DNA of 35,018 nt, taken from NCBI GenBank assembly GCA_021324675.1, contig JAJPIR010000154.1, positions 1 through 35,018 on the forward strand. Direction: 5' to 3'. This stretch comes from Actinomycetota bacterium (lineage in GTDB: Bacteria > Actinomycetota > Actinomycetes > Mycobacteriales > Pseudonocardiaceae). The notes under the pieces are model-generated. The model was not told the DNA's origin. It was given only the letters and a program-made list of their open reading frames with translations, and made no database searches. The position numbers were made by a program, and so were the translations under genes. Of this stretch, positions 9,267-17,767 are shown piece after piece (position 1 is the stretch's first letter; the number at the start of each line of letters is the position of its first letter).

Positions 9267-9872
9267 CTAGCCGGCGATGATGACCTCAAGGCGGCGCGGT
9301 CCGTGCACCCCGGCGACGCGCACCATCTCGATGTCGACGGTGGCCGATGGGCCGGAGATGAAGGTCAGCGGCCGTAGCGGATCAAGCCTGGCGATCGCCT
9401 CGGGGACCGAGCTGACGATCTGGTCGGTGCGCACCACGCACAGGTGGTAGTCGGGCACGAGGGACAGCGCTCGCCGGCCCATGCCGGTACTGCCGTCGAG
9501 CACGATGGTCCCGGTCTGCGCGATGGCGACGGCGCAGGTCGTTACCACCGCGCCGGCGCCGTCAAGCGTCTGCGGGTCCAGGGGCGGGGTGTCGTGCAGC
9601 GGCTCCAGGCCCACCAGCCAATCCCGCGGTATGCCCTCTGGTGCCACGATCAGGTGTGCGTGGCGCTCTCGCAGCGTGGCAACAACCGTGCGGCCGAGTT
9701 CGCTTTCCGGAACACGGTGCGTCTGCGCCTGGTAATGGCGCAAGCGGGCGATAAACGTGTCAACCCCGTCGCCGGTGCGGGTGCGGTAGTCGCGCGTGAG
9801 GTCCGCGGCAGGTGCCGGTACCGGCGCGATAGCCTCCCGAACCCGGGTGAGGATCTCGTCGCGGGCGCTCAC
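9267..9872 (-). CDS. lutC: lactate utilization protein C (LUD domain)
   Basis: A 201-residue single-domain LUD protein, the third component of the LutABC L-lactate oxidation complex (LldEFG in some species). It shows the AIAQTGTIVLDGS and FISGPSATVDIEMVRVAGVHGP signatures of the LUD fold. The GTG at 9872 overlaps the lutB stop as GTGA, which indicates translational coupling; a longer reading upstream to 9914 lacks support. Its stop lies 19 bases before the cydA start, so the run continues into the bd oxidase genes. Confidence 0.92.
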   Translation of the reverse strand: MSARDEILTRVREAIAPVPAPAADLTRDYRTRTGDGVDTFIARLRHYQAQTHRVPESELGRTVVATLRERHAHLIVAPEGIPRDWLVGLEPLHDTPPLDPQTLDGAGAVVTTCAVAIAQTGTIVLDGSTGMGRRALSLVPDYHLCVVRTDQIVSSVPEAIARLDPLRPLTFISGPSATVDIEMVRVAGVHGPRRLEVIIAG

Positions 9873-11292
9873 CGCTGATCCGCTTGCTTGCTCGTTGCAG
9901 AGCGGGTGACCCACCAGTCGCGAAACGATTGGCGTGGCGGCTCGGGCAGGTCACGGACTGCGGTCCAGCGGGAGATCGGTGGCGGGCCACCGTGACGGAA
10001 CAAGCGCATCAGCGGTGCCAGCCGCAGCGCCAGCGTCCAGCGACGGCGCCCCTTCATCACCGCGCCTGTGGCGGTGAGCAGGACGCTTTCCGGCGAGGCT
10101 CGCTCCGCCTTGACCACATCGTGGCGCAGCTTGACCAGCACGGTCGGGATATCGATCTTGACCGGGCAGACCTCGTAGCAGTAGCCGCACAGGGAAGACG
10201 CGAACGGCAGCGTCGCGGCGTGCTCGACCCCGACCAGTTGCGGGGTCAGGACCGCACCGATCGGCCCGGGGTAGGTGGCGCCGTAAGCATGCCCGCCGGT
10301 GCGCTCGTAGACCGGGCAGACGTTCAAGCACGCCGCACAACGGATGCAGCGCAGCGCCTGGCGCCCGATGTGGTCGCGCAGCACCTTGGTGCGACCGTTG
10401 TCGAGCAACACGATGTGCACCTGCTGCGGGCCGTCGCCCGGGGTGACCCCGGTCCAGACCGAGTTGTACGGGTTCATCCGCTCGCCGGTGGAGGACCGGG
10501 GAAGCAACTGCAGGAAGACTTCCAGATCGCGGAAGGTCGGTAAGAGCTTCTCGATCCCGACCACCGAGATGAGGGTTTCCGGCAGGGTCAAGCACATGCG
10601 GCCGTTGCCTTCCGATTCGGCCACCAGCAGTGACCCGGTCTGCGCGATGGCGAAGTTCGCTCCGCTGATCGCCACCTTGGCTTGGAAGAACTTGCGCCGC
10701 AGGTGCTGGCGGGCGGCTTCGGCCAGTGCGTGCGGGTCATCGGACAGATCAGCCGGGGCGTCGCCCATCTCGTTGAGGAAGATTTTCCGGATCTCGCTGC
10801 GGTTTTTGTGGATCGCCGGGACGACGATGTGGCTGGGCCGGTCGCGGCCCAGCTGCACGATCAGTTCGGCCAGATCGGTCTCGTAGGCGCTGATGCCCCG
10901 CTTGGCCAAGGCGCCCACCAGCCCGATCTCCTGGGTCACCATCGACTTGACCTTGAGCACTTCGCGCTCGCCGGTCGCGGCCACCAGCGAGCCGACGATG
11001 GAGTTGGCCTCGTCGGCGTCGCGGGCCCAGTGGACGTGGGCGCCACGCTGCGTCGCGGCCTGCTCGAACTGCTCCAGGTAGCGATCGAGGCGTGCCAGCA
11101 CCTCATCCTTGATCGCCGCGCCGGCAGTGCGCAGCTGCTGCCAGTCCGGCAGTTCCTCGACCATCGTGGCGCGTCGCTGGCGGATCGTGCTGGTCGCGTT
11201 GCGGATGTTGCGGCGCAGTTGCGCGTCGTTCACCGCCCGCCTGGCATTCGCCGGAAACGGCGGGTTGTCCACCCAGATGGTCTCGCCCGCGC

Positions 11293-11296
<4 letters not shown>
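9869..11296 (-). CDS. lutB: lactate utilization iron-sulfur protein B
   Basis: A 475-residue LutB protein: an N-terminal LUD domain (about residues 60-290) followed by two [4Fe-4S] ferredoxin-type motifs, CIRCAACLNVCP and CGYCYEVCP, and a C-terminal helical domain. In the LutABC complex it is the electron-transferring subunit for L-lactate to pyruvate oxidation at the cytoplasmic face of the membrane. The frame is open far upstream inside lutA, but the true start is the ATG at 11296, which overlaps the lutA stop as ATGA. The GGAG that serves as its ribosome site lies in the last unit of a 9-base tandem repeat at the end of lutA. Confidence 0.94.
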
Positions 11297-12093
<797 letters not shown>

Positions 12094-12387
12094 CGCTCCT
12101 CCGCCGGCTCTTGTTTCTCAGGTTCACAATGGCCGGGCACGGGATGTTGCGCACCTTGGCTCGCGCGATATTGAGTACCCCCGGTCCGCCGGCGAGCACG
12201 ATTTGCTGGCTGCACCGTCGGGATGCTCATCGCCATCGTCCCTACTCGATCGACTCGCCAATCGGGCCCAGTGTTACCGCTCACCCCCGGTGGCATTCCT
12301 GCCAGTGGTTTTCTCGCAGTGGTGCTTACCGCAGTCCAGACGCACCGGCGACCGGTACGTTGACGGCGGATCGGCTCAGCGCGTGTG

Positions 12388-12450
12388 CCGTGAACTCGAC
12401 GAGATCGACATGCGGATGGCCTCATCATGTAGCTGGCGTCGAGTTCCGGC
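12388..12450. repeat. inverted-repeat element, CCGTGAACTCGAC family, copy 2
   Basis: CCGTGAACTCGAC at 12388-12400 is identical to the left arm at 4850-4862. The right arm at 12438 reads GTCGAGTTC then CGGC, matching nine bases of the inverted copy before drifting. Arm-to-arm offset is 50 bases in both copies and the 37-base interior shows scattered agreement, including a shared CATG at the same place. Confidence 0.6.
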
Positions 12451-12903
12451 ACGATCCGGCGACGGGATTCGTCCCTGGCCTCCTGCTGGGACGCTCGTTT
12501 CCGCCTCGGCAGGCCTCAAGCAAGCGACGCCCGACCTCGCTGATCGACAGCAACGAAGGGACAGCGCGCGCCATCCCGGCAGATGTCATCGATGCGCGCT
12601 GCCCGGCCGGTGACGAGCAGCACCCGGCTTGCACCGTTCGCGGGCGCTTCACGATATCCGGAACACCTCTTTGAGGCTAAGTAAAATCCACGAATGGCCT
12701 TGGGGTAGTCACAAGCTGTAGTTGTCTTAATGAGTCGGATTGCGCACCCTTCGTTAGGATTCCTTTACGCGACGTGGTGACTCCCGTGAACCGACGTGGC
12801 AGCGCCTGCTTCACCAGCGGGAATCTCGTGTTCGGTCTTTGGTCGAGCGACAGCGGTTTCAGTCTCCGTGCAACAATTTCGAGCTAAGTAGTCGGTAACC
12901 ACC

Positions 12904-12992
12904 TTGACTGCACTACCTAGGAGACCCACAATTCTCTACGGAGTCTCCTTGATTGCGCTACCTAGGTCCACAATTCGCCGTGCGCACAATTC
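12904..12992. repeat. direct repeats upstream of the secreted peptide gene
   Basis: Two imperfect direct copies of a block reading TTGAyTGCrCTACCTAGG and then CCACAATTC start at 12904 and 12949; the first has a four-base insertion. CACAATTC itself occurs three times (12927, 12969, 12985). The block ends about 50 bases before the peptide start and could be a multi-site operator or the product of local duplication. Confidence 0.65.
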
Positions 12993-13039
12993 TCGCACTC
13001 AGATCAGATCGTGCCAGATTACTCGCTCTGGAGACATGC

Positions 13040-13255
13040 ATGCGCAGACTTGTCACTCAAATTCTGGTGCCCATCATTGCACTCGCCGGATTTCTTTTCT
13101 TGGGTGCTGGCGTGGCGAGTGCCGCGCCGGTATCCACAGCAATCCCCAGCACCCCGGGGGCACCCGGCACCGTTGGTGGCGGCCTGGCATCTGTTTTTAC
13201 CACTTACACCACGTTGCAGACGCCATATGGTCAGATAGCTTTTCCGGTCCAGTAG
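13040..13255 (+). CDS. small secreted peptide, unknown function
   Basis: A 71-residue product with a clear Sec signal: basic start MRRL, a hydrophobic core (about residues 7-24) and an AXA-type site in GVASAAP near residue 29. The predicted mature part is about 42 residues, rich in Pro, Gly, Thr and Ser, without cysteines, and ends in a Tyr/Phe-containing tail (PYGQIAFPVQ). The ATG at 13040 has GGAG six bases upstream; a longer in-frame reading from 12953 would bury the signal peptide and is unlikely. I do not recognise a family. The repeated sequences before it suggest dedicated regulation. Confidence 0.7.
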   Translation: MRRLVTQILVPIIALAGFLFLGAGVASAAPVSTAIPSTPGAPGTVGGGLASVFTTYTTLQTPYGQIAFPVQ

Positions 13256-13299
13256 ACGCTATGGGCCCGGTCGGCCGTATCCGTTGAAAGATGCGAGCT

Positions 13300-13365
13300 G
13301 CGCAGTCTGGATGCAGACTGCTGTTTTGAGGCACGTTTTTAGCGCAGTCTGCATCCAGACTGCGC
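13300..13365. repeat. large double palindrome before doxX
   Basis: Two perfectly complementary 22-base arms (13300-13321 and 13344-13365) are separated by 22 bases that include a run of five T. Each arm is itself a palindrome of the form CAGTCTG-x4-CAGACTG. The core TCTGCATCCAGA in the right arm recurs in another palindrome at 30597-30608. It could be a terminator for the peptide gene, a pair of operators for the downstream DoxX gene, or a mobile palindromic element. Confidence 0.8.
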
Positions 13366-13389
13366 GTAAGTGCGATCGCAGTAGGGTAC
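13364..13389 (+). promoter_or_regulatory. possible sigma-B-like promoter of the DoxX gene
   Basis: GCGT at 13364 and GGGTAC at 13384 are 16 bases apart, fitting the loose Streptomyces sigma-B pattern GNNT-N14-16-GGGTAC. The predicted start of transcription would fall at or next to the ATG at 13394, implying a leaderless message, consistent with the absence of a ribosome site there. The match is weak at the -35 position. Confidence 0.3.
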
Positions 13390-13393
13390 GGGC

Positions 13394-13768
13394 ATGGGAG
13401 TGATCGATCGGCTGGAGCGGCGTGCGGGGCAGGCGCTGCTCGGCGCCACGTTCATCAAACTCGGGTACGACGCCGCTATCGATCCCGGCGCCCGGGCTGA
13501 CAAGGCGGCGGGGCTCGGCCTGCCCAACGCCGAGTTGGCCGTGCGTGCCAATGGCGCGGCGATGGTGGCCGGCGGCGCGGCATTGACCCTTGACAAGCTC
13601 CCCCGGCTGGCTGCTCTGGGGCTCATCGCCTCGATGATCCCGACCACCGTGGCCGGGCACGCCTACTGGCACTTCGACGGCGCCGAACGGAAGGCCCAAC
13701 AGATCCAGTTCCTGAAGAACACCGCCCTCGTCGGCGGGCTGCTGTTGGTGCTGAGGAGCCGGCGCTGA
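13394..13768 (+). CDS. DoxX family membrane protein
   Basis: A 124-residue DoxX-type protein with about four hydrophobic segments. It begins with RAGQALLGATFIKLGYDAA, the family's first helix, then has the AVRANGAAMVAGGAAL helix and ends with a FLKNTALVGGLLLV helix followed by basic residues. DoxX proteins are small integral membrane proteins linked in mycobacteria to redox and oxidative-stress membrane complexes; the role here is not shown by the context. There is no Shine-Dalgarno before the ATG at 13394, which sits five bases after a GGGTAC. A hairpin overlaps its stop codon. Confidence 0.85.
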   Translation: MGVIDRLERRAGQALLGATFIKLGYDAAIDPGARADKAAGLGLPNAELAVRANGAAMVAGGAALTLDKLPRLAALGLIASMIPTTVAGHAYWHFDGAERKAQQIQFLKNTALVGGLLLVLRSRR

Positions 13769-13780
13769 GGGCCGGCTCCT
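13754..13780 (+). terminator. hairpin overlapping the doxX stop
   Basis: AGGAGCCGGC at 13754-13763 pairs perfectly with GCCGGCTCCT at 13771-13780 around a seven-base loop that contains the doxX stop. There is no T-tract, as is common for GC-rich actinomycete terminators. Confidence 0.6.
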
Positions 13781-14396
13781 GATCCGTTCCCGCCGTTATC
13801 GCGGCGGCGATGACGGCCGCCAGAGCGCGCACTGGTAGGGCAGGCAGCATCGCCGGCGAGCAGCCCAGCACCGGCGGCGGTGCCGGCCGCGAGCGCGACA
13901 GCGACCGCCACGGGAAGACGGGTTTGCCGCAGCGGCTGCCTGCGGGTGGCGAGGGAAGCGACCGCGCTGGTGACGGTTTCCGGTCAGCTACGCCATGGGC
14001 AGCGTCATGCCGACGTGGCGCATGGCCGCGCTCCGCAGTCTCGCTGTCTGCCGGTCGCCAACCGGGATGGCGCCGAGCTCGCCTGCCTTTCCAGCTGTTC
14101 GGGGGTACCCGATCGACGACGTAGATTTCGGCCGCGCCTTCAACGGAGCGCTGTACGCCGGCAGCAGGCTGATGGTTCCCGCGCGGGACACCGCGACGGG
14201 AACCCGCGGAGACTCATGTGGCTACCCGCTAGCGGCAATCTGGATTCTGGTGGCATCGCTGCGGCGCCAGATTGGTTGACAACTGATGACCCCAGCCGCA
14301 CCACCGGGATCCGCAACCAGGCAGGCAGCGTGAGCAACACCGCCAGGACGGGTCCTGGCGGTGATTGCCGTAGCTTGCCGGAAGGACGCCTACCTT
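13769..14396. other. intergenic stretch, no supported gene
   Basis: About 630 bases with only weak readings. On the minus strand a hydrophobic Ala-rich run can be read around 13850-13960, but it has no start codon context and no recognisable end. The stretch ends in the palindrome at 14339-14362 just ahead of the dehydrogenase gene. Confidence 0.4.
14339..14362. promoter_or_regulatory. perfect palindrome upstream of the dehydrogenase gene
   Basis: ACCGCCAGGAC (14339-14349) and GTCCTGGCGGT (14352-14362) are exact inverted copies around GG. It lies about 35 bases before the ATG of the downstream gene, a position suited to an operator or an attenuating hairpin. Confidence 0.45.
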
Positions 14397-15386
14397 ATGG
14401 ATGCGCAAGCAAAGATGACTGCCGGCTCGCGGGGAGTTGCGGTACTGCGTGACCCGGTCCTGCACCCCGACCGGGTGGAGGTGTGGATCCCGTACCGCGA
14501 ACAGCTCGGCGCGCTCGGTGCCCTGCCCGGCAGCGTCCACCTGTCGGTCTGGGATGGCCGCGGCCCTACACCGGGAGATCCAGCGCAGGTCGAGGCCTGG
14601 GTGCCGCCGTTTTTGCCCGGGCCAGACATCGTTGCCCAACTCCCGAACCTGACTGGCCTTCGCTTACTCCAGCTCATGTCCGCGGGTGCAGAGGTATGGG
14701 TTGACCATGTGCCGGCGCGGGTGACGCTGTGCGACGCCAGGGGGGTGCACACGGGGTCGACGTCGGAGTGGGTGGTCACCGCGATCCTGGCGTCATTGCG
14801 CGAGTTCCCACGATTCACCCTGGCGCAAGGCGGTCACCGTTGGGACCACACCGACACCGGAACGCTCGCCGGCAAGCGGGTGCTGATCGTTGGTGCCGGC
14901 GACATCGGCGAGGCGGTCTGCCGCCGGCTGGAGCCGTTCGGCGCCACCCTTGTCCGGGTCGCCCGCCGCCGCCGGGATGGGGTCTACCCGGTGACGGACC
15001 TGCCGTGGCTGCTGCAGGATGCCGATGTGGTGGTGCTGCTGGTGCCGCTTACCGCCGCGACGCGGGGCATGGTGGACAGCCGGTTCCTGGCCCGGATGCG
15101 CGACGGGGCACTGCTGGTCAACGCCGCTCGAGGGCCCGTCGTGGACACCGCGGCACTGCTCGCCGAGCTACAGTCCCGGCGGCTCCGGGCAGCGCTCGAC
15201 GTCACTGACCCGGAGCCGCTGCCGGCCGACCACCCGCTGTGGGACGCGCCCGGGCTGCTGCTCACCCCGCACGTCGCCGGTTCGGTGCACGGCATGCTCG
15301 CCCCGGCCTACCAGCTGGTCGGCGACCAGCTCCGGCGCTACACGGCCGGTGAGCCCCTCCAGAATGTGGTCACCGAGGACTACTGA
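14397..15386 (+). CDS. D-isomer-specific 2-hydroxyacid dehydrogenase
   Basis: A 329-residue NAD(P)-dependent dehydrogenase of the D-2-hydroxyacid family, which interconverts 2-oxoacids and D-2-hydroxyacids in the cytoplasm. The nucleotide-binding motif is GAGDIGEAV near residue 165. The catalytic triad is visible as Arg in NAARGPVVDT, Glu in the DPEPLPADHPLW region, and His in TPHVAGSVHG. The ATG at 14397 with GAAGGA ten bases before it is preferred; the GTG at 14361 would lie inside the upstream palindrome. It is followed after about 110 bases by the DUF1918 fusion gene on the same strand. Which acid it uses (glyoxylate/hydroxypyruvate type or phosphonate type) is not clear. Confidence 0.9.
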   Translation: MDAQAKMTAGSRGVAVLRDPVLHPDRVEVWIPYREQLGALGALPGSVHLSVWDGRGPTPGDPAQVEAWVPPFLPGPDIVAQLPNLTGLRLLQLMSAGAEVWVDHVPARVTLCDARGVHTGSTSEWVVTAILASLREFPRFTLAQGGHRWDHTDTGTLAGKRVLIVGAGDIGEAVCRRLEPFGATLVRVARRRRDGVYPVTDLPWLLQDADVVVLLVPLTAATRGMVDSRFLARMRDGALLVNAARGPVVDTAALLAELQSRRLRAALDVTDPEPLPADHPLWDAPGLLLTPHVAGSVHGMLAPAYQLVGDQLRRYTAGEPLQNVVTEDY

Positions 15387-15496
15387 CGGCTTGCGGTGGG
15401 GTGACTCCCGTCTCCGGCACTCCCAAGCCCTATCGCGATCCATGGCAGCACGCACATGCTGGACGGGGAGTCGCGGGCCAGACATGGGAGGTATCG

Positions 15497-16114
15497 ATGA
15501 CCGGTCGTATCGGCGACGAAATCATGATCATTCCGCGGGCATCGCACGGGCCAGTGCGCGAGGGGGAGATCCGGGAGGTTCGTAACGAACCCGGTGGCGT
15601 GGTCTACCGGGTGCACTGGTCCGACACCCGTCAGGAGAGCCTGCTGCCGCACGGACCCGATGTGGTGATCAAGCACCGGCGTGGAGGCGGCGCTGAGCAG
15701 ACCATGGTGGAGCAGACCCCATGGCTGTCGCGGCTACGGCACCCACTGGAGCGGCGACACACTCGTGACGCCGAGCAACGCCACCAGGCTGCGTACGATC
15801 GGCTTGCTGAGCGGGTGGAGGAAATCATCACTGGGCTGGGACTGATCGAAGACGACTTCAGTATCAGCGCCGGTCGTATTTACCACATTCCGCGGGTGGT
15901 TTCGGTGCATCCCGGGCCGCCCCTGGCAGTAGACATGCACATCCTGCCGGGCCAGTCACCTGAGGATTTCTCGGCCCGCGCAACGTCGATCGCTTACGAC
16001 CTGGGTATGGCTGAGGTCCGCGTTGTTCCACTGGGGGCTTCAGAAATCCGCCTGGAGCTGCTGCCCCACGATCCGCATACCGGGCAGTCGCCCAGGAAGT
16101 CAGTGCGGAAATGA
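15497..16114 (+). CDS. DUF1918 domain fused to a conjugative-FtsK N-domain-like module
   Basis: A 205-residue protein. Residues 1-60 form a DUF1918 domain (IGDEIMIIP ... GEIREV ... YRVHWSDTRQESLL), a small beta-barrel-like domain common in actinobacteria. A basic linker with helix-forming Arg/Glu/Gln follows (about 65-125). Residues about 125-195 read P-R-V-V-S-V-x-PGPPLAVDMHILPGQSPEDF, then a helix and an RVVPLG strand ending in LELLPHDP. This matches the order of features in the N-terminal region of actinomycete conjugative FtsK/TraB-like translocases, but no ATPase follows. The same module occurs at 25778-26221. GGAGG precedes the ATG at 15497. It converges on the STAS fusion gene and overlaps its end by 15 bases. 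Confidence 0.8.
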   Translation: MTGRIGDEIMIIPRASHGPVREGEIREVRNEPGGVVYRVHWSDTRQESLLPHGPDVVIKHRRGGGAEQTMVEQTPWLSRLRHPLERRHTRDAEQRHQAAYDRLAERVEEIITGLGLIEDDFSISAGRIYHIPRVVSVHPGPPLAVDMHILPGQSPEDFSARATSIAYDLGMAEVRVVPLGASEIRLELLPHDPHTGQSPRKSVRK

Positions 16115-16942
16115 GCAGCCAGCGCGGATCCATCCCGCGGCGGTGGTGGTGGAATATCCGGCCACGACCCAGGCGGCCAGCATTATCGGGTTCAGCCCGG
16201 CCTCGGCGGCATCGTCTCGTATCAGGTGTGCCGTCACCACCAGTTCGGCGTCGGCACAGGCATAGCCGATTCGGTGCCGGCCACCGGTGGCGGGCCCCTG
16301 AGCGGCATCGGGGAACACCCAGAGGTCATGGGCGGCCAGGAGCTCCTGGGCCGTGTCCGGTGCTGGCCGCGTGGCCGGCACCCCGGAGTTGATCCAGTCC
16401 ATGATCGTTCCGTGCTCGCCACCAGCATCGAACTCGCACAGTTCCAGGATCCACACACTGCCCAGCAGGCACCGCCAGAATGCAGTGAATGCCAGCGGCG
16501 GCACCACCTGCGGTGACGTCGCGTCGGGACGTCCAACCAGCTGCATCATGGCGTGGGCCAGGGTGGGATAGGTGCTAAACACTCCCGCCAGGCCGGTGAT
16601 TGTCATGGGAACCGCCACCGCCTGGCTGCTCAGGCCGGCAAGATGCAACCGCATCCCTTTGGCTTGGATGAGTTGGCGGGCACGCACCAGGCAATTCAGC
16701 CCGCTAGAGCCCACAAAGCGCACCGACTCCAGGTCCACGATGAGATGCGCTGGCGCGGCATGGAGCTGCTGGCGGAAGCATTGCTCCAGCAATGGCGCGG
16801 TGAGCAGGTCTAGTTCGCCTTCGACCACCACCGCGCAGATGCCGGCCGCCGGGTAGTGCCGCACGCTGAGTTTCCACGCCGGCTGCGGGCTGCTGGTCAG
16901 CTGGTTTGCTTCCCAACGAGCCGGATCGGGCACGGTAGTCAC
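16100..16942 (-). CDS. STAS-domain anti-anti-sigma-like protein with C-terminal extension
   Basis: About 280 residues in two parts. A STAS domain (about residues 22-135) shows the VVVEGELDLLTAPLLE strand-helix and FVGSSGLNCLV, with Ser at the position phosphorylated in SpoIIAA/RsbV. The C-terminal half (about 150-280) is unfamiliar: it contains a Trp/Phe-rich segment (FTAFWRCLLGSVW), a further region with HDLWVFPDA, and ends with a helix pair of the pattern AAWVVAGY...AAGWIRAG. The GTG at 16942 has AAGGAA eight bases upstream; an ATG at 17011 would add 23 residues but has no site. The STAS part suggests partner switching with an RsbW-like kinase such as that at 19493-19945, but this is inference. 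Confidence 0.8.
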   Translation of the reverse strand: MTTVPDPARWEANQLTSSPQPAWKLSVRHYPAAGICAVVVEGELDLLTAPLLEQCFRQQLHAAPAHLIVDLESVRFVGSSGLNCLVRARQLIQAKGMRLHLAGLSSQAVAVPMTITGLAGVFSTYPTLAHAMMQLVGRPDATSPQVVPPLAFTAFWRCLLGSVWILELCEFDAGGEHGTIMDWINSGVPATRPAPDTAQELLAAHDLWVFPDAAQGPATGGRHRIGYACADAELVVTAHLIRDDAAEAGLNPIMLAAWVVAGYSTTTAAGWIRAGCSFPH

Positions 16943-17203
16943 CGGCTGGGTTCCTTCCGGCTGCTTTCCACCGGCAGGGCGCGACGCCCAGCGGTGGGCC
17001 ACAGCAGTCATCTGAAGCAGCTGATAGAGCGATCTCTACGGGCCGCACGAGCAGGCAACTGGATTCCCGGTCGATCCTGCGTCTAATCTGCCTTCACGCT
17101 GCGGTGGGCGCCGCAAGCAAGGGGCACAACGGCAGAGCCAGCAACGGAGAGTGGAGCTCAGTGATCGTTTACCTTTCGTTAAGCTCGCGGCTGTTGTCTG
17201 GCG

Positions 17204-17707
17204 ATGTCTAGGCCCCTAACGATCAGATACATGGCGCGCACCGAGTACTTCCACGATTTCGCTGCACCCGAGGCGCAGGAACTGCTACCCGCTGCGTTCG
17301 CCGTCGTGCGCAACAGCTTGGGCCGGATCCTCCTGGTCCGCCGCGCCGATGATGGGTACTGGGAGTTGCCGGGTGGCCGGATCGAAGTCGGTGAGTCCGC
17401 CTCCACGGCAGTGATCAGGGAGGTTGGCGAGGAAGCCGGAGTGGCCATCAGGGTCACCGGGGTTGCCGGGGTGTACAGCGATCCGGCCCATGTGCTGGTT
17501 TACCCCCAGGAGGAGGCCATTTACCAGCAGTTCGCGGTCTGCTTCCACGCCGTCAGCACGGCCGGCGACGCCCAACCTGATGACCAGGAGACCACCGCCG
17601 CAGCCTGGTTCGAGCCCGAGCAGGCGGCCGAGTTGAGCATGCACCCAGCCATGCGGCAACGTTTGACTCACGCACTGACCGAACCTCACCAGGCGCACTT
17701 CGACTAG
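17204..17707 (+). CDS. Nudix hydrolase
   Basis: A 167-residue protein with a complete Nudix box at residues 58-80 (G-x5-E-x7-REVGEEAGV), so metal-dependent hydrolysis of a nucleoside-diphosphate-linked compound is expected. The start LLPAAFAVVRNSLGRILLVRR and the WELPGG lead-in are typical of MutT/ADP-ribose-type members. Residues after the box (YSDPAHV...YPQEEAIYQQFAVCF) continue the fold. The ATG at 17204 gives the full length, with a second ATG at 17231 possible; neither has a strong ribosome site. It sits between divergent STAS and convergent pyruvate kinase genes with no operon partner. Confidence 0.88.
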   Translation: MSRPLTIRYMARTEYFHDFAAPEAQELLPAAFAVVRNSLGRILLVRRADDGYWELPGGRIEVGESASTAVIREVGEEAGVAIRVTGVAGVYSDPAHVLVYPQEEAIYQQFAVCFHAVSTAGDAQPDDQETTAAAWFEPEQAAELSMHPAMRQRLTHALTEPHQAHFD

Positions 17708-17767
17708 CGCGATCCCCTCGCCGCCGCGGCAGCCAGGCGTTACCGCTTTCCGGTATCCAGGCCGGCG

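Larger units (their letters stand above)
12094..13039. other. long gene-poor region between lutA and the secreted peptide gene
   Basis: Nearly 950 bases without a supported gene. It must contain the promoter of the lutABC-cydAB run. The part from about 12660 to 13000 is clearly lower in GC. It holds the second copy of the CCGTGAACTCGAC inverted-repeat element and the direct repeats at 12904-12992. Short readings on the minus strand between 12430 and 12650 are not convincing as protein. Confidence 0.5.

Noticed and set aside
13880-14452. 190-residue plus-strand open frame between doxX and the dehydrogenase gene
   Set aside because: It overlaps the dehydrogenase start, has no ribosome site, and its residues show no coherent protein pattern.
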